NCBI GenBank assembly: GCA_965234685.1
Contig: OZ248539.1
Location: 1,240,001-1,304,000 of the forward strand
Direction: 5' to 3'
Length of the DNA: 64,000 bases
Source: Fimbriimonas planktonicus
GTDB lineage: Bacteria > Armatimonadota > Fimbriimonadia > Fimbriimonadales > Fimbriimonadaceae
Position 1 is the first letter of the stretch. Every line of letters begins with the position of its first letter. Shown here one piece after another: positions 1 to 9,387 of this stretch. The position numbers were made by a program, and so were the translations under genes. A model generated the notes under the pieces. It had not been told where the DNA came from. It saw only the letters and a list, made by a program, of their open reading frames with translations, and did not search any database.

Positions 1-772
1 CGGTTGCCTTCGTCTGCATTGGGTACACAGGAAATCCGGCGCGCTTCAGGCGCGCGTTGAGCTCGCTTTGGGCGCTCGCCAGCGGCGAATCTGTGAATCC
101 GGTGCCGTAGGCATAAAAGTTGAGTTTCCGCTTTGCCGTGAGGGATGAATCCAGTTGTCTTAATCCACCAGCAGCGGCATTGCGAGGGTTGGCAAAAACC
201 TGTTCTCCTCTTTCCGAACGTGCTTCATTCAATTCTGCAAAGACCGACCGCAGCATCATGACCTCGCCTCGAACTTCAACGGTGCCACCAAGGTCGTCTT
301 GCAGTTCGAACGGTACGCCTCGAATGGTTCGTGCATTCTCGGTGACCAATTCTCCGGTCGTTCCGTCTCCACGAGTCGCCGCACTGATCAACTTGCCTTC
401 AACGTAGGTCAGAGAAATCGAAGCGCCGTCAAACTTGAGCTCGACGAAGTAGCTCACGTCATCGCGGCCCAGCAGCTTCCGAATCCGCTCATCAAACTCT
501 CGCAGCTCCTGCTCGCCAAAGGCGTTATCCAGCGAAAGCATGGGCACCCGGTGGGCGTAACTTTGGAAGGATTTGACCGGAGGGCCACCGACCCGAGCCG
601 TCGGCGAGTTATCAACCTGCAGTTCCGGGTGGGCTAGCTCGAGAGCCACGAGCTCGTTGAACAGCAAGTCGTATTCGGAGTCACTGATCTCCGGATCGTC
701 TAGAACGTAGTACCGATAAGCGTGGTGCTCGAGAACCTTTCTGAGTTCAGTTGCTCGATCCGCCGGGTTCAT
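1..772 (-). CDS. ligA: NAD-dependent DNA ligase LigA (N-terminal part, runs off window)
   Basis: NAD+-dependent DNA ligase, which seals nicks in replication and repair. The minus strand reads open from an ATG at 770-772 to the window edge, giving about 257 N-terminal residues; the 3' end is missing. Visible are the Ia-type start (MNPADRATELRKVL, then HAYRYYVLDDPEISDSEYD), the adenylation motif KFDG with its catalytic lysine near residue 113, and the signature NPRNAAAGGLRQLD. A GGAG ribosome site lies 4-5 nt upstream. The gene follows the bifunctional-nuclease gene by 15 nt and probably shares its transcript. The family assignment is certain; the C-terminal zinc finger, HhH and BRCT domains cannot be seen here. 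Confidence 0.96.
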   Translation of the reverse strand, partial: MNPADRATELRKVLEHHAYRYYVLDDPEISDSEYDLLFNELVALELAHPELQVDNSPTARVGGPPVKSFQSYAHRVPMLSLDNAFGEQELREFDERIRKLLGRDDVSYFVELKFDGASISLTYVEGKLISAATRGDGTTGELVTENARTIRGVPFELQDDLGGTVEVRGEVMMLRSVFAELNEARSERGEQVFANPRNAAAGGLRQLDSSLTAKRKLNFYAYGTGFTDSPLASAQSELNARLKRAGFPVYPMQTKAT

Positions 773-787
773 ATTGCTCCAGTAAGA

Positions 788-1297
788 TCAAACCAAATCG
801 GAATCGACGTCGAGCAATTCGTCCGCGACGTAGATCGGGGCTTCGAATCGGAGTGCCATCGCGATGGCGTCCGAAGGGCGCGAGTCAATCTCAACTTCGG
901 CGTTACCAGACTGCAGGTACATCTTCGCGTAATAGACTGCGTTCCAGAAGTCGTCGATGACGACTCGATCTATGTCGCATCCAACGCGATCTAGGATGTT
1001 CTTGATCAGATCGTGCGTCTGCGGCCGATCCGGCCGCTTCTGCTCGATGATGTACATAATCGCGTTGCTTTCCGATGCCCCGATGAGAATTGGGAGTTTT
1101 CTCACTCCGTCGGTCAGGAGCACAAAGTGAGAGATCCGGCCCTTGGTTTCGGCACCAAAGACGCCCTGCACGGAAACCTCTACAAGCTCGCCAAAGTTTC
1201 CTGGCTCACGCTCAGGATTCGACCCGCTATAGGGGAAAAACGAAGGCGGCGTCTCTAGGCCTTCGCCACCTTCTCCACCCTCGTACTCCTCTGCCAT
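788..1297 (-). CDS. bifunctional nuclease family protein (DUF151/BFN domain)
   Basis: A 169-residue member of the DUF151 'bifunctional nuclease' family. After an acidic, Gly-rich, probably disordered N-terminus (about residues 1-30) the BFN core runs to the end. It shows the family blocks LPILIGASESNAI, RPQTHDLIKNIL and a C-terminal SRPSDAIAMALRFEAPIYV. Proteins of this family are found in most bacterial phyla; nuclease activity has been reported for plant homologues, but the bacterial role is unsettled. It sits between rho (34 nt upstream) and ligA (15 nt downstream) on the same strand, so co-transcription with nucleic-acid genes is likely. Family call firm, function inferred. Confidence 0.88.
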   Translation of the reverse strand: MAEEYEGGEGGEGLETPPSFFPYSGSNPEREPGNFGELVEVSVQGVFGAETKGRISHFVLLTDGVRKLPILIGASESNAIMYIIEQKRPDRPQTHDLIKNILDRVGCDIDRVVIDDFWNAVYYAKMYLQSGNAEVEIDSRPSDAIAMALRFEAPIYVADELLDVDSDLV

Positions 1298-1331
1298 CGA
1301 ACGTAGGTTACCCGCCGCTCAACCGGCTCTT

Positions 1332-2711
1332 CTAGACCGTTGCCTTAGTTCTTGCGATGACGGATTCGAGGAAGATGTTGTTCGTCGGCGTCCGCTTCAG
1401 GAGCTTGATGAGACCTTCAGTAGCTTCGACCGAGTTGTTCTCCTTTGCCATAAGTCGGCGCAGCTGAACAACACCTTCGAGTTCAATCTTCTCGAAGAGC
1501 AATTCTTCGTGTCGAGTCGAGGAGCGCCGAATGTCGACGGCCGGCCAGATTCTTCGTTCTGACAAATCACGGTCAAGGACGATTTCCATGTTGCCGGTTC
1601 CCTTCAGTTCTTCGAAGATCGCTTCATCCATCTTCGATCCGGTCTCGACGAGAACCGAAGCGACGATCGTGAGCGATCCGCCTTCTTCGATGTTTCGCGC
1701 GGCGCCAAAGAATCGACGTGGGCGATAAAGTGCCGCTGGGTCCAAACCTCCCGTAAGGGTTCTTCCAGACGGATTGATGGTTAAGTTGGACGCTCGCGAA
1801 AGTCGAGTGAGCGAGTCGAGCAGGATGACAACGTCTCGACCGGCTTCGACCAATCGCTTGGCCTGTTCGAGGCAAAGATCGGTCACCCGCATGTGATTCT
1901 CGGCGGGCTCATCGAAGGTCGATGAAATGACCTGACCGCGAACCGAACGCTTCATGTCGGTAACTTCTTCTGGTCGCTCATCAACGAGCAGAACCATCAA
2001 AGCGACTTCGGGATGATTGATGCTGATTGCGTTGGCAATCGACTTCATCATCGTCGTCTTTCCGGCCTTTGGCGGAGAAACGATGAGGCCGCGCTGGCCC
2101 TTTCCGATTGGAGAGATCAGATCAACAATTCGCGTCGCGATGTTGTCGGGCCCGGTCTCCATCACCAGCTTCTCGTTTGGGAAAAGCGGAGTGAGTTCAT
2201 CGAAGTTCTTGCGTCGGTGCATCTCGGGGCTCTTCGATGCGATGCCGTTCACGCCTTCGACGCGTAGAAGGGCGGGATACTTTTCGCCTTCTCGTGGTAA
2301 TCGGACTTGGCAGAAGACGGTGTCTCCGGGCTTCAGGTTCGCTTTCTTGATTGCCGCGCCGCCGATGTAAACATCCGATGGGGTCTGGTGATAGTCGTCC
2401 TTGCGCAGGAATCCGTAACCATCAGGAAGGACTTCGAGAATGCCGTACGCGTAATTGGAATCTGGGTTAACCAGTTGGAGGAGCTTTTCGATCAGCTCAT
2501 GCCGCAGCAAGGTTTTCGGGTCGAGTTTGGCGGCTTTGGCTTCCTTGAGGAGGGCAGCCGGGGTCATTTGGTCGAAGAAGTTGTAATCCTTCTCCGGTAG
2601 TAGCTGCTCAATCTCCTGCTCGTTGGTCTGCGGAAGTCCGGGTCGCTGATTCTGATTTCCACGTCGGCGACGTCCGCCCTCTTGCTTACGAGGTCTGAAA
2701 CTATGGGTCAT
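1332..2711 (-). CDS. rho: transcription termination factor Rho
   Basis: Hexameric RNA-dependent ATPase that terminates transcription. The 459 residues start with an Arg-rich tail (GGRRRRGNQNQ, about residues 12-22). They continue with the Rho N-terminal helical domain (about 48-85), the RNA-binding cold-shock-like domain with GYGFLR near 98-103, and a RecA-type ATPase. The ATPase has Walker A VSPPKAGKT near 211-219, a Walker B-like VVILLDSLTRL and the Q-loop/R-loop region GSLTIVASVLVETGSKMD. Length and order are normal apart from the basic tail, a known variable feature of Rho in several phyla. It follows hpt by 59 nt and has a weak AGG ribosome site. Confidence 0.97.
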   Translation of the reverse strand: MTHSFRPRKQEGGRRRRGNQNQRPGLPQTNEQEIEQLLPEKDYNFFDQMTPAALLKEAKAAKLDPKTLLRHELIEKLLQLVNPDSNYAYGILEVLPDGYGFLRKDDYHQTPSDVYIGGAAIKKANLKPGDTVFCQVRLPREGEKYPALLRVEGVNGIASKSPEMHRRKNFDELTPLFPNEKLVMETGPDNIATRIVDLISPIGKGQRGLIVSPPKAGKTTMMKSIANAISINHPEVALMVLLVDERPEEVTDMKRSVRGQVISSTFDEPAENHMRVTDLCLEQAKRLVEAGRDVVILLDSLTRLSRASNLTINPSGRTLTGGLDPAALYRPRRFFGAARNIEEGGSLTIVASVLVETGSKMDEAIFEELKGTGNMEIVLDRDLSERRIWPAVDIRRSSTRHEELLFEKIELEGVVQLRRLMAKENNSVEATEGLIKLLKRTPTNNIFLESVIARTKATV

Positions 2712-2770
2712 ATGATTTGCCTGGAATGTTGTGGCTTGCGTCTTCTGTTTCCGCTTCAGCGTGCTAGACG

Positions 2771-3352
2771 CTAACCAGCGAAGAGTTCAGGTTGGGAGTT
2801 ATCGTCCTGATTCCGAAGGATTGCGATGTACGGCAGATTGCGATATCGCTCGCCGTAATCGAGTCCGTATCCTACCACGAACTCATTCGGAATTTCGAAA
2901 CCTACGTAGTCGACCTGTGCGTCGACGCGGTGTGCATCTGGTTTAGAGAGCAGCGCGGCAATTCGCAGAGTCTTCGGCTTTCGTGTGAGGAGGAGTTCCC
3001 TCAAGTGGTTCACCGTTGTTCCGGTGTCCACAATATCCTCCACTAGTATAACGTTAAGACCGGCGATATTGATGTCCAAATCTTTCCGAATCTGAACCAA
3101 GCCAGTCGTTTCACGCGCACCATGGTAGCTACTGGCTTGGAGAAAGTCGAGTTGACTATCCAAACGGAGGTGTCGTGCCAGATCGGAAAGGAAGTGGATG
3201 GACCCCTTCAAGATTCCGACCAGGAGTACGGACTCACCTTCAAAATCGGCTTCGATCTGGCGCGCCATCTCGGCAACCTTCGCCGTGATCGCCGCGTTGT
3301 CGATCAAGACTTCGGTGTTTTGCTCAATCGCAAATACAGGTTTATTTCCCAT
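2771..3352 (-). CDS. hpt: hypoxanthine phosphoribosyltransferase
   Basis: Purine salvage enzyme converting hypoxanthine or guanine plus PRPP to IMP or GMP in the cytoplasm. The 193-residue protein has the type I PRTase PRPP-binding motif VILVEDIVDTGTT and the base-specificity loop around YVGFEIPNEFVVGYGLDY, both typical of Hpt. I chose the ATG at 3350-3352, eight bases after the guaA stop. A TTG at 3371-3373 would extend it by seven residues and overlap guaA. Its position directly after guaA groups two enzymes that both make GMP, so co-expression makes functional sense. Confidence 0.95.
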   Translation of the reverse strand: MGNKPVFAIEQNTEVLIDNAAITAKVAEMARQIEADFEGESVLLVGILKGSIHFLSDLARHLRLDSQLDFLQASSYHGARETTGLVQIRKDLDINIAGLNVILVEDIVDTGTTVNHLRELLLTRKPKTLRIAALLSKPDAHRVDAQVDYVGFEIPNEFVVGYGLDYGERYRNLPYIAILRNQDDNSQPELFAG

Positions 3353-3359
3353 TTTTTGA

Positions 3360-4883
3360 CTACTCAAGTTCAATCGTCGCCGGTGGCTTGCTGGTGAGAT
3401 CGTAGAACACTCGGTTCACTCCATCGACCTCGTTTACGATCCGTGTAGCGATGTGCTCAAGGGTTGCGAACGGAATGTTGACCGCTCGTGCCGTCATGGC
3501 ATCTTCGCTTTCAACCGCGCGAAGCACAATCGGCTGCTCGTACGTTCGCTCGTCGCCCATCACGCCGACGCTTCGAACGTCGAGCAGCGCGGCGTATGAC
3601 TGCCAAATCCCAACGTGCTGATTCCGTGCTCGAAGCTCGCTGCGGAAAATCCAGTCTGCGTCTTGGGTCATGCGCACGCGTTCTCGGGTGACTTCTCCCA
3701 AAACTCGAACGGCAAGCCCAGGTCCTGGAAACGGCTCTCGATCCACCATGTCATCTGGCAGGCCCAGCTTTCGCCCGACTTCCCGAACTTCGTCTTTGAA
3801 CAACCACCGCAGCGGTTCGATCAGCTTCAACTGCATCCAGTCCGGCAAACCGCCAACGTTATGGTGAGTCTTGATCTTCGCCGCGGTCGGCGATCCGCTT
3901 TCGATAACGTCAGGATAAAGCGTTCCTTGCGCCAAGAAGTCACAGCCCGCAAGCTCGGATGCGTGGTCTTCGAAGACTCGAACAAACTGCTCTCCAACGA
4001 TCTTGCGCTTCCGCTCTGGTTCGGTTACCCCCGCCAGTGCTCCAAAGAACCGATCGGATTCTTCGAAGACCTTAAAGTTGCCGCCAAAGTGATTCTGGAA
4101 CGTCTCCGCAACTTGCGCGCCTTCGCCCTTTCGCAAAAGACCATGGTCAACGAAAACGCAAACCGCGCGCTCGCCAATGGCTCGAATCAGCAACGCTGCC
4201 ATCACGCTCGAGTCGACGCCGCCCGAGACTGCACAAAGCACCTTCCCGGTCGGTCCAACTTGTTCTTGAATCGCGGCAACTTGCTCCTCGATAAACGATT
4301 CGCTCGTCCAATCTGGCTTCAAATCCGCGACATCAAACAAGAATCGTCGGAGCAGCTCTTTGCCAGATGGCGTGTGGCTGACCTCGGGGTGGAACTGGAT
4401 TCCGTACTTGCGCGTGAGCGGATTCTGCATCGACGCGACGGGGCAGGTGGTGGTGCTGGAAGTAATCGCAAACCCGGCAGGCACCGACACAACCTGGTCG
4501 CCGTGGCTCATCCAAACCGTCGTGCTGGCCAAATCTCCGACGAAGCCCTCCGCATTCTCAAGCACCCGGAGGCCGTACTCCTTGAGCGAAGCCGATTCAA
4601 CTTCCCCGCCAAGCCGGTACGCCATCAGCTGGTGCCCGTAGCAGATTCCCAAAACCGGAATATCTTCGAGCAAGCCAAAGTCGATGGTTGGCGCATCTGC
4701 CCCAAGAACCGAGCGAGGGCCGCCGCTCAAAACAATGGCATCCGGCTTGAGCGCGCGGATCCTATCCCCGGCGGCGGTCCACGGGATCATCTCGGAGTAA
4801 ACGCCAAACTCACGGATTCTTCGAACGATGAGCTGCGTGTACTGGCCGCCAAAATCGATGACGTAAACGGTCTGATGGGCCAT
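3360..4883 (-). CDS. guaA: GMP synthase (glutamine-hydrolysing)
   Basis: Converts XMP to GMP using glutamine and ATP. The 507 residues contain a class I glutamine amidotransferase domain (nucleophile Cys near 81 in GICYGHQLMAYRLGG; His/Glu in FHPEVSHT), an ATP-pyrophosphatase domain with the PP-loop SGGVDSS near 220, and the GMP-synthase dimerisation domain ending TSKPPATIELE. Length and domain order are standard. The start has AAGGA three bases upstream. It lies 22 nt after the M28 peptidase gene and is followed immediately by hpt. Confidence 0.98.
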   Translation of the reverse strand: MAHQTVYVIDFGGQYTQLIVRRIREFGVYSEMIPWTAAGDRIRALKPDAIVLSGGPRSVLGADAPTIDFGLLEDIPVLGICYGHQLMAYRLGGEVESASLKEYGLRVLENAEGFVGDLASTTVWMSHGDQVVSVPAGFAITSSTTTCPVASMQNPLTRKYGIQFHPEVSHTPSGKELLRRFLFDVADLKPDWTSESFIEEQVAAIQEQVGPTGKVLCAVSGGVDSSVMAALLIRAIGERAVCVFVDHGLLRKGEGAQVAETFQNHFGGNFKVFEESDRFFGALAGVTEPERKRKIVGEQFVRVFEDHASELAGCDFLAQGTLYPDVIESGSPTAAKIKTHHNVGGLPDWMQLKLIEPLRWLFKDEVREVGRKLGLPDDMVDREPFPGPGLAVRVLGEVTRERVRMTQDADWIFRSELRARNQHVGIWQSYAALLDVRSVGVMGDERTYEQPIVLRAVESEDAMTARAVNIPFATLEHIATRIVNEVDGVNRVFYDLTSKPPATIELE

Positions 4884-4905
4884 TAATCCTTACGATTGTG
4901 GCGAA

Positions 4906-5940
4906 TCATCCGCCCGTGGTGCCGCGCTTGTCTCGAAACCGCTGGGTTTTTGGATTTTTTGCGTCCCACTCCGGAGAAACCGTCGCGTCTGCAACCGTAA
5001 GGACCGTCCATCCAACGAACTTCACGATCTTCTCCATGTTCGCGTAGTCGAGCTTGTCCCAGTGATCGCCAACCTTGTGATAGTCCGCAAACGAGAACGC
5101 CGTGCAAATGGTGTGAGCTGGTATTCCGGCCATCGCCAAGGCAGCGTTGTCGCTCGCGACAAAGTACGCGTCGCTGAACTGAGGGTGCTTCTGAACTTCA
5201 ACGCCCGAAACCTTACCAACCGACTTCATCCAATCTCCGAGCGTCGAAAAGTCAGCGCCAGTGACCGACACCGCATTCACTCGAGGCCCCTCGCTGTCAT
5301 CCGTTCGCCCAATCTGCTCAAGGTTGATATCGGCAACGGTCTTGGCGAGCGGAAAAACCGGTGTCTTCGCATATTCGTGGCTACCCAGTAGGCCCCGCTC
5401 TTCTCCCCAGAAAGCCATGAACACGATGGTTCGCTTTGGCTTAAGCTTGCCCGTGCCGAAAGCGCTCGCGAGTTCAATCAAGCCGGAGGTTCCGCTGGCA
5501 TTATCGTTCGCACCGTTAAAAATCAGATCCCCTTCTCCAGTCTCTTTCACTCCAAGGTGGTCGTAGTGGGCAGTCACCAAAACGTAGGTGTCTTTCAGCT
5601 TCGGGTCGGTGCCGGGCAAGATCCCGACAACATTTTTGACCTTCTTATCCTTGTAGGTGAATTCTTGGAAATACGATCCCGTAGGCAACTCGCTCAGTCC
5701 GGCTCGGCGATACGCGGCGGCAATGTACTCGGCTGCCGCATCAAGACCAACCGATGGCGTTCCACGCCCGGCGAGGGCATCGCTAGCCAAAAACGCCACG
5801 TGCCCTTTCAGGCTCTGTGAAGTGACGGTATCAATCGCGCGCTTGTAATCTTTGTTATCAACGGGGACGGTTTGCGCGATGCCGAGGCTGGTCGCAAAAC
5901 CGAGAACAAGGGCGGGGAGAAAACTACGCCGAAACACCAT
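4906..5940 (-). CDS. secreted M28-family zinc peptidase
   Basis: A 344-residue exported metallopeptidase of the M28 aminopeptidase type. Residues 1-22 form a signal peptide (FRRSFLPALVLGFATSLGIAQ). Putative zinc ligands lie in TAHYDHLG, NGANDNASGTSG and WGEERGLLGSHEYA; INLEQIGR follows, and the last His is probably in ADYHKVGDHWD. Most M28 enzymes have Asp where NLEQIGR has Glu, a variant I have seen in related secreted members. Location is probably periplasmic. It sits 9 nt after the secreted unknown gene, upstream of guaA. The substrate cannot be told from the sequence. Confidence 0.9.
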   Translation of the reverse strand: MVFRRSFLPALVLGFATSLGIAQTVPVDNKDYKRAIDTVTSQSLKGHVAFLASDALAGRGTPSVGLDAAAEYIAAAYRRAGLSELPTGSYFQEFTYKDKKVKNVVGILPGTDPKLKDTYVLVTAHYDHLGVKETGEGDLIFNGANDNASGTSGLIELASAFGTGKLKPKRTIVFMAFWGEERGLLGSHEYAKTPVFPLAKTVADINLEQIGRTDDSEGPRVNAVSVTGADFSTLGDWMKSVGKVSGVEVQKHPQFSDAYFVASDNAALAMAGIPAHTICTAFSFADYHKVGDHWDKLDYANMEKIVKFVGWTVLTVADATVSPEWDAKNPKTQRFRDKRGTTGG

Positions 5941-5949
5941 TCAGGCATT

Positions 5950-6714
5950 CTATTCCGGTTTCTGCTGCTTGATCGTGAGGATAGTCACCAAACGCCGTTC
6001 GTAAGGCTCTTTTCCAGTCGGAAAGACCTTGTCCACCGAAACCGCACGAATCTTCGCCATCGTAACTGATCTGGTCTTTCGGTCAAAAGTCGCCGTTCCG
6101 TCTCCGGTAATCGTGGACTCCACCCTTCGGGCACCCGGCGCTTCGGCTTCGAGCGCGTTTCCGGTCTGGTCCTCAAATCCATCCACCGTCTGGGCGATTT
6201 TCAGGGCCATCTCCACTCGCTCTTCAAGAATCTTTGTGGGCGTCACCGTGTATTTTGCTTGGCTCCCGTTGAACGCCTTCTCGAACGTAAACGGGATGTT
6301 CAGCTTGACTTCCGCAGCCGGAAATTCCAGCGGCAAATACGTAATGTCCGGAAACTTCTGCGAGTCAAGCCCCGGCAATCGCACCGGAAGCTTGGTTTTC
6401 GGAGCATCCGTCGTCTCAACCTTTCCGCTTCGCGTCGCAACCACGGTGGTCGGCGGGAAGAAACCTTGAATGTTCTTCTCAGTGAACGGCAACTCGGCGC
6501 CATCCAGGCTCATGCGAAACTTTTCGATTGTGCTGAGCGCCTGGAGCTTCTTTTCCGGAGCCTCCTGGCCATCCACCCGAACCAGAAATTCCACCTTCGC
6601 TTTCGATTCTCGGCCCCCCAAAATTGGCACGTAGCCATCGAACTCGACTGACACATCAAACCGCTGCATAGACCCGGCAACGATGCCGTACGCCAAGATC
6701 ATAAGCGGCCTCAT
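5950..6714 (-). CDS. secreted protein of unknown function
   Basis: A 254-residue protein I do not recognise. A short hydrophobic N-terminus (MRPLMILAYGIVAGS) looks like a signal peptide. The rest is beta-rich and soluble with repeated V/T-containing strands, and there are no cysteines, so a periplasmic or surface beta-structure is plausible. The ATG overlaps the stop of the AI-2E transporter gene as ATGA, and the M28 peptidase gene follows 9 nt later, so the three are probably co-translated. No catalytic motif is visible. Confidence 0.7.
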   Translation of the reverse strand: MRPLMILAYGIVAGSMQRFDVSVEFDGYVPILGGRESKAKVEFLVRVDGQEAPEKKLQALSTIEKFRMSLDGAELPFTEKNIQGFFPPTTVVATRSGKVETTDAPKTKLPVRLPGLDSQKFPDITYLPLEFPAAEVKLNIPFTFEKAFNGSQAKYTVTPTKILEERVEMALKIAQTVDGFEDQTGNALEAEAPGARRVESTITGDGTATFDRKTRSVTMAKIRAVSVDKVFPTGKEPYERRLVTILTIKQQKPE

Positions 6715-7922
6715 CCCACGCTCCGACGATGCCGTAGCGGCACAACAGGCATGCCTAAGCCCTCACCAGGCGCGGTTGCCACGTTCAGAATCCGATCCAA
6801 AATCACCTTCACTGCCCCCGAAATCGGGAAGGCCAAAACCATTCCCGGCAATCCAAACAACGCCTGCCCCGCCATCACGACGAAGATAGACAAAACCGGA
6901 CTCAAACCAACCGACTCGCCCACCACATTCGGCACAACGAACGTGTCAAACGATGCGCCGATCAGCATGTAAATGATCGCCACCAGAATGCCGTACAGCC
7001 AAGGATTTCCGACGCTAAACATCGCATTCCCCGCAACGCCCGTAAAGCCCATCAAGACAAAAATGCAAAACGCCGTGATGAAATTCCCGATGATCGGAAT
7101 CAGATAAAACGCCCCGAAAACGATTCCGAGCAGGATCGAATACGGTAAGCCCAAGAAGGTCAACACAATCGTCTGAACGATCGTGAAATACACGATCAGC
7201 AAGCTCATGCCCCGGAGGTAGCCGAAGAAAACGTCCGAAACGTCACGCGCAATCGAAAGGGTTTGGTTTCGGATTGAAGGTGGAATCCACTTCGGCGACT
7301 TCTGCCGGAGGTTGTCCATCTCAAACAAAATCATCATCACGATGACCGGAATGAGGAACACCACAAAGAACTGCGACAGCAATCCGGTGAGCAAGCCAAA
7401 GAACGAATCGAACGCACCCTGAACGAAGTCCGCGATCTTTTGCCGGTTGGAGTTGAAGTACCGGTCGATCAGACCGCGTCGAGTGGAAGGCAACCCAGCT
7501 TGTTCTAGGGTCGTGCCATACCGCTGCAAAATCTTGTCGAGCTGGCCCGAGGGGGTGTCTTCCCTTTCCGTAATCGTGACCGGCTGCCAGCGGACGAAGT
7601 AGTTGTCCCGCTCGCCATCCTCAATAATCGTCCGAGTGAGGTCTTGCGCCTTAATCGAAACGCCCGCAATCTGCCGAACCACCGTCGGCGCGGCCAAGGC
7701 GATCACGACTCCGACGATGATGAAGAACGTGGCAATCGTGCCAATGACGGCAACACGCTTAGGCACACCGCGTGCCGAGAGCTTTCGAATCAGCGGCTCA
7801 AGCAGCGCAGCAATCGCGACCGAGAGAACGAACGGGAATAAAACGCCCCGGACGAGCCACAAAAACACAAGTGCGGCGATAACCACCGCACTCCATATCG
7901 CAACTCGCCAGCCGGGCTTCAC
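6711..7922 (-). CDS. AI-2E family transporter
   Basis: A 403-residue polytopic inner-membrane protein of the AI-2E/PerM family. Two helices at the N-terminus (VVIAALVFLWLVRGVLFPFV and nearby) are followed by a variable soluble loop of about 90 residues. The conserved C-terminal membrane half comes next: SQFFVVFLIPVIVMMILFEMD, then YFTIVQTIVLTFLGLPYSI and GIVFGAFYLIPIIGN. The start codon is GTG, six bases after the stop of the YtxH-like gene. Family members export diverse substrates (AI-2, Na+/H+ exchange and others have been proposed), so no substrate is assigned. Confidence 0.9.
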   Translation of the reverse strand: MKPGWRVAIWSAVVIAALVFLWLVRGVLFPFVLSVAIAALLEPLIRKLSARGVPKRVAVIGTIATFFIIVGVVIALAAPTVVRQIAGVSIKAQDLTRTIIEDGERDNYFVRWQPVTITEREDTPSGQLDKILQRYGTTLEQAGLPSTRRGLIDRYFNSNRQKIADFVQGAFDSFFGLLTGLLSQFFVVFLIPVIVMMILFEMDNLRQKSPKWIPPSIRNQTLSIARDVSDVFFGYLRGMSLLIVYFTIVQTIVLTFLGLPYSILLGIVFGAFYLIPIIGNFITAFCIFVLMGFTGVAGNAMFSVGNPWLYGILVAIIYMLIGASFDTFVVPNVVGESVGLSPVLSIFVVMAGQALFGLPGMVLAFPISGAVKVILDRILNVATAPGEGLGMPVVPLRHRRSVG

Positions 7923-7928
7923 GACAGA

Positions 7929-8159
7929 TTAAACGCCGAGCTCTTCGGGAGCGGCCTGTTCAATCTTCTTTCGGTTCTCGGCAACCCACTCTTCGGTCTT
8001 TGCCTTGATTTCCTTCAGCTTTTCGTTCAGCTCGCTTCGGAGTTCATCGCCTGCCTTCGGAGCAAAAAGAATGCCCGCAGCCGCGCCGATGATGGCTCCC
8101 AGGCCAACGCCTGCGAGTAGGTAAAGCATATTGTTCTGGTTGTTTTGCTCTTGACTCAT
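7929..8159 (-). CDS. YtxH-like small membrane protein
   Basis: A 76-residue protein starting MSQEQNNQNN, with one glycine-rich transmembrane helix (LYLLAGVGLGAIIGAAAGILFAP) followed by a charged coiled-coil segment (ELNEKLKEIKAKTEEWVAENRKK). This is the YtxH/gas-vesicle-like small protein layout. I set the start at the ATG 8157-8159 because an unusually strong GGAGGAGG lies 7-8 nt upstream; a longer reading to 8228 has no such site. The gene opens the segment leading into the AI-2E transporter. Function unknown, perhaps membrane stress or envelope scaffolding. Confidence 0.82.
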   Translation of the reverse strand: MSQEQNNQNNMLYLLAGVGLGAIIGAAAGILFAPKAGDELRSELNEKLKEIKAKTEEWVAENRKKIEQAAPEELGV

Positions 8160-8247
8160 TTGAAATTTCCTCCTCCGGGGAACCCGGAGTGATTCATTAC
8201 ACCCTAAAACTCCGCAATAACCAAGCACAGCGACCTAACGCTGGGCC

Positions 8248-9378
8248 TTATTCGGTTGCCACGAGTTCCGGGGCGGTTTGAGTTAGACGCACGCCGCCAA
8301 CGATCGTTCCGCCGGCCGCAACCGACTTCCCACGATACGCCACCGCGATCTGACCCGGCGTTACCGCACGAACGGGTTCCTTAAACACGAGCTTCGGCTT
8401 CTCGCCGCCCACCAACATTGCCGGCTGCGGAGCCATGTTGTAGCGAATCTTGGCTTCCACCGAAACCGGCTTATCCGAATCCGCCACCGAGCCCCAATAC
8501 ATGTCCTCGAGCTCAACCTCGGACCGCAGAAGTTCGCCTTCTTCTCCAACCACCACGCGACCCGTCTTCGGCTGCAGATCCAAAACGTAAAGCGGCCGAC
8601 CCGATCGGCTCGCAATCCGAACTCCGCGTCGCTGGCCAATCGTAAAGCCCGCCGTGCCCTCGTGTTCGCCCAGCGTCTCGCCCTCGGTCGTCACCACTTC
8701 CCCGGCTTTGAAAATCTCTGGCCGCTGCTTTCGCAGGAACTCCGCGTACCCGCCCGCTTCGCTGACGAAGCAAATCTCCTGACTATCCGGCTTATCCGCG
8801 AGGTGCAAGCCCAAATCGTGCGCTAGGCTCCGAACGTAAGCCTTGCTCGGCATTTCTCCCATCGGGAACCACGTGTTGCGGAGCTGATCCTGGTCCAGCA
8901 TGTAGAGCACGTAGCTCTGATCCTTATCCTGAGCCCGAGATCGGAGCAATCGGAATCGTCCCGTGTTGGCGTTCTGCCGAATCCGAGCGTAGTGCCCGGT
9001 CACAAGCTTGTCGCAGCCAAGCTCCTTCATCTTCTGCATCAGCACTTCAAACTTCACGTGCTTGTTGCACTGCACGCAAGGGTTCGGGGTTCGACCCGCG
9101 GCGTATTCGTCAATGAAGTTCTCAATCACGTTCTGCCGGAACTCTTCCCGGAAGTTCATGACGTAATGCGGAAAGTCCAGTACTCGCGCAACGCGCCGAG
9201 CATCTTCAACCGCCCCCAATGAACAGCAACCCGCATGGCGCGGATCAGTCTGGCTCTCCTGCCAAATCTGCATCGTCAGGCCAATAACGTCGTAACCGCG
9301 ACGCTTCAAAAGCGCCGCGGCTACCGAGCTATCCACTCCGCCAGACATGGCCACAAGGACCGTTGGTTTCTTCGCTAT
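8248..9378 (-). CDS. mnmA: tRNA-specific 2-thiouridylase MnmA (start codon probably ATA)
   Basis: Transfers sulfur to U34 of tRNA Lys, Glu and Gln. The sequence contains the PP-loop SGGVDSS, the catalytic cysteines in NPCVQCN and SQEICFV, the TGHYAR block and the C-terminal beta-barrel. The first conventional start is GTG at 9352-9354 (VAMSGG), which cuts off the first strand AKKPTVLVA that the family needs. That strand is in frame upstream, where no ATG, GTG or TTG exists before the TAG at 9388. An AGGAG at 9385-9389 sits 6 nt before an ATA at 9376-9378, so I take ATA as the likely start. The preceding gene ends within this ribosome site. Confidence 0.93.
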   Translation of the reverse strand: MAKKPTVLVAMSGGVDSSVAAALLKRRGYDVIGLTMQIWQESQTDPRHAGCCSLGAVEDARRVARVLDFPHYVMNFREEFRQNVIENFIDEYAAGRTPNPCVQCNKHVKFEVLMQKMKELGCDKLVTGHYARIRQNANTGRFRLLRSRAQDKDQSYVLYMLDQDQLRNTWFPMGEMPSKAYVRSLAHDLGLHLADKPDSQEICFVSEAGGYAEFLRKQRPEIFKAGEVVTTEGETLGEHEGTAGFTIGQRRGVRIASRSGRPLYVLDLQPKTGRVVVGEEGELLRSEVELEDMYWGSVADSDKPVSVEAKIRYNMAPQPAMLVGGEKPKLVFKEPVRAVTPGQIAVAYRGKSVAAGGTIVGGVRLTQTAPELVATE

Positions 9379-9387
9379 CGTTTGCTC

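Noticed and set aside
3615..4886. 423-codon plus-strand frame over guaA
   Set aside because: Shadow of guaA, whose motifs on the minus strand are unmistakable.
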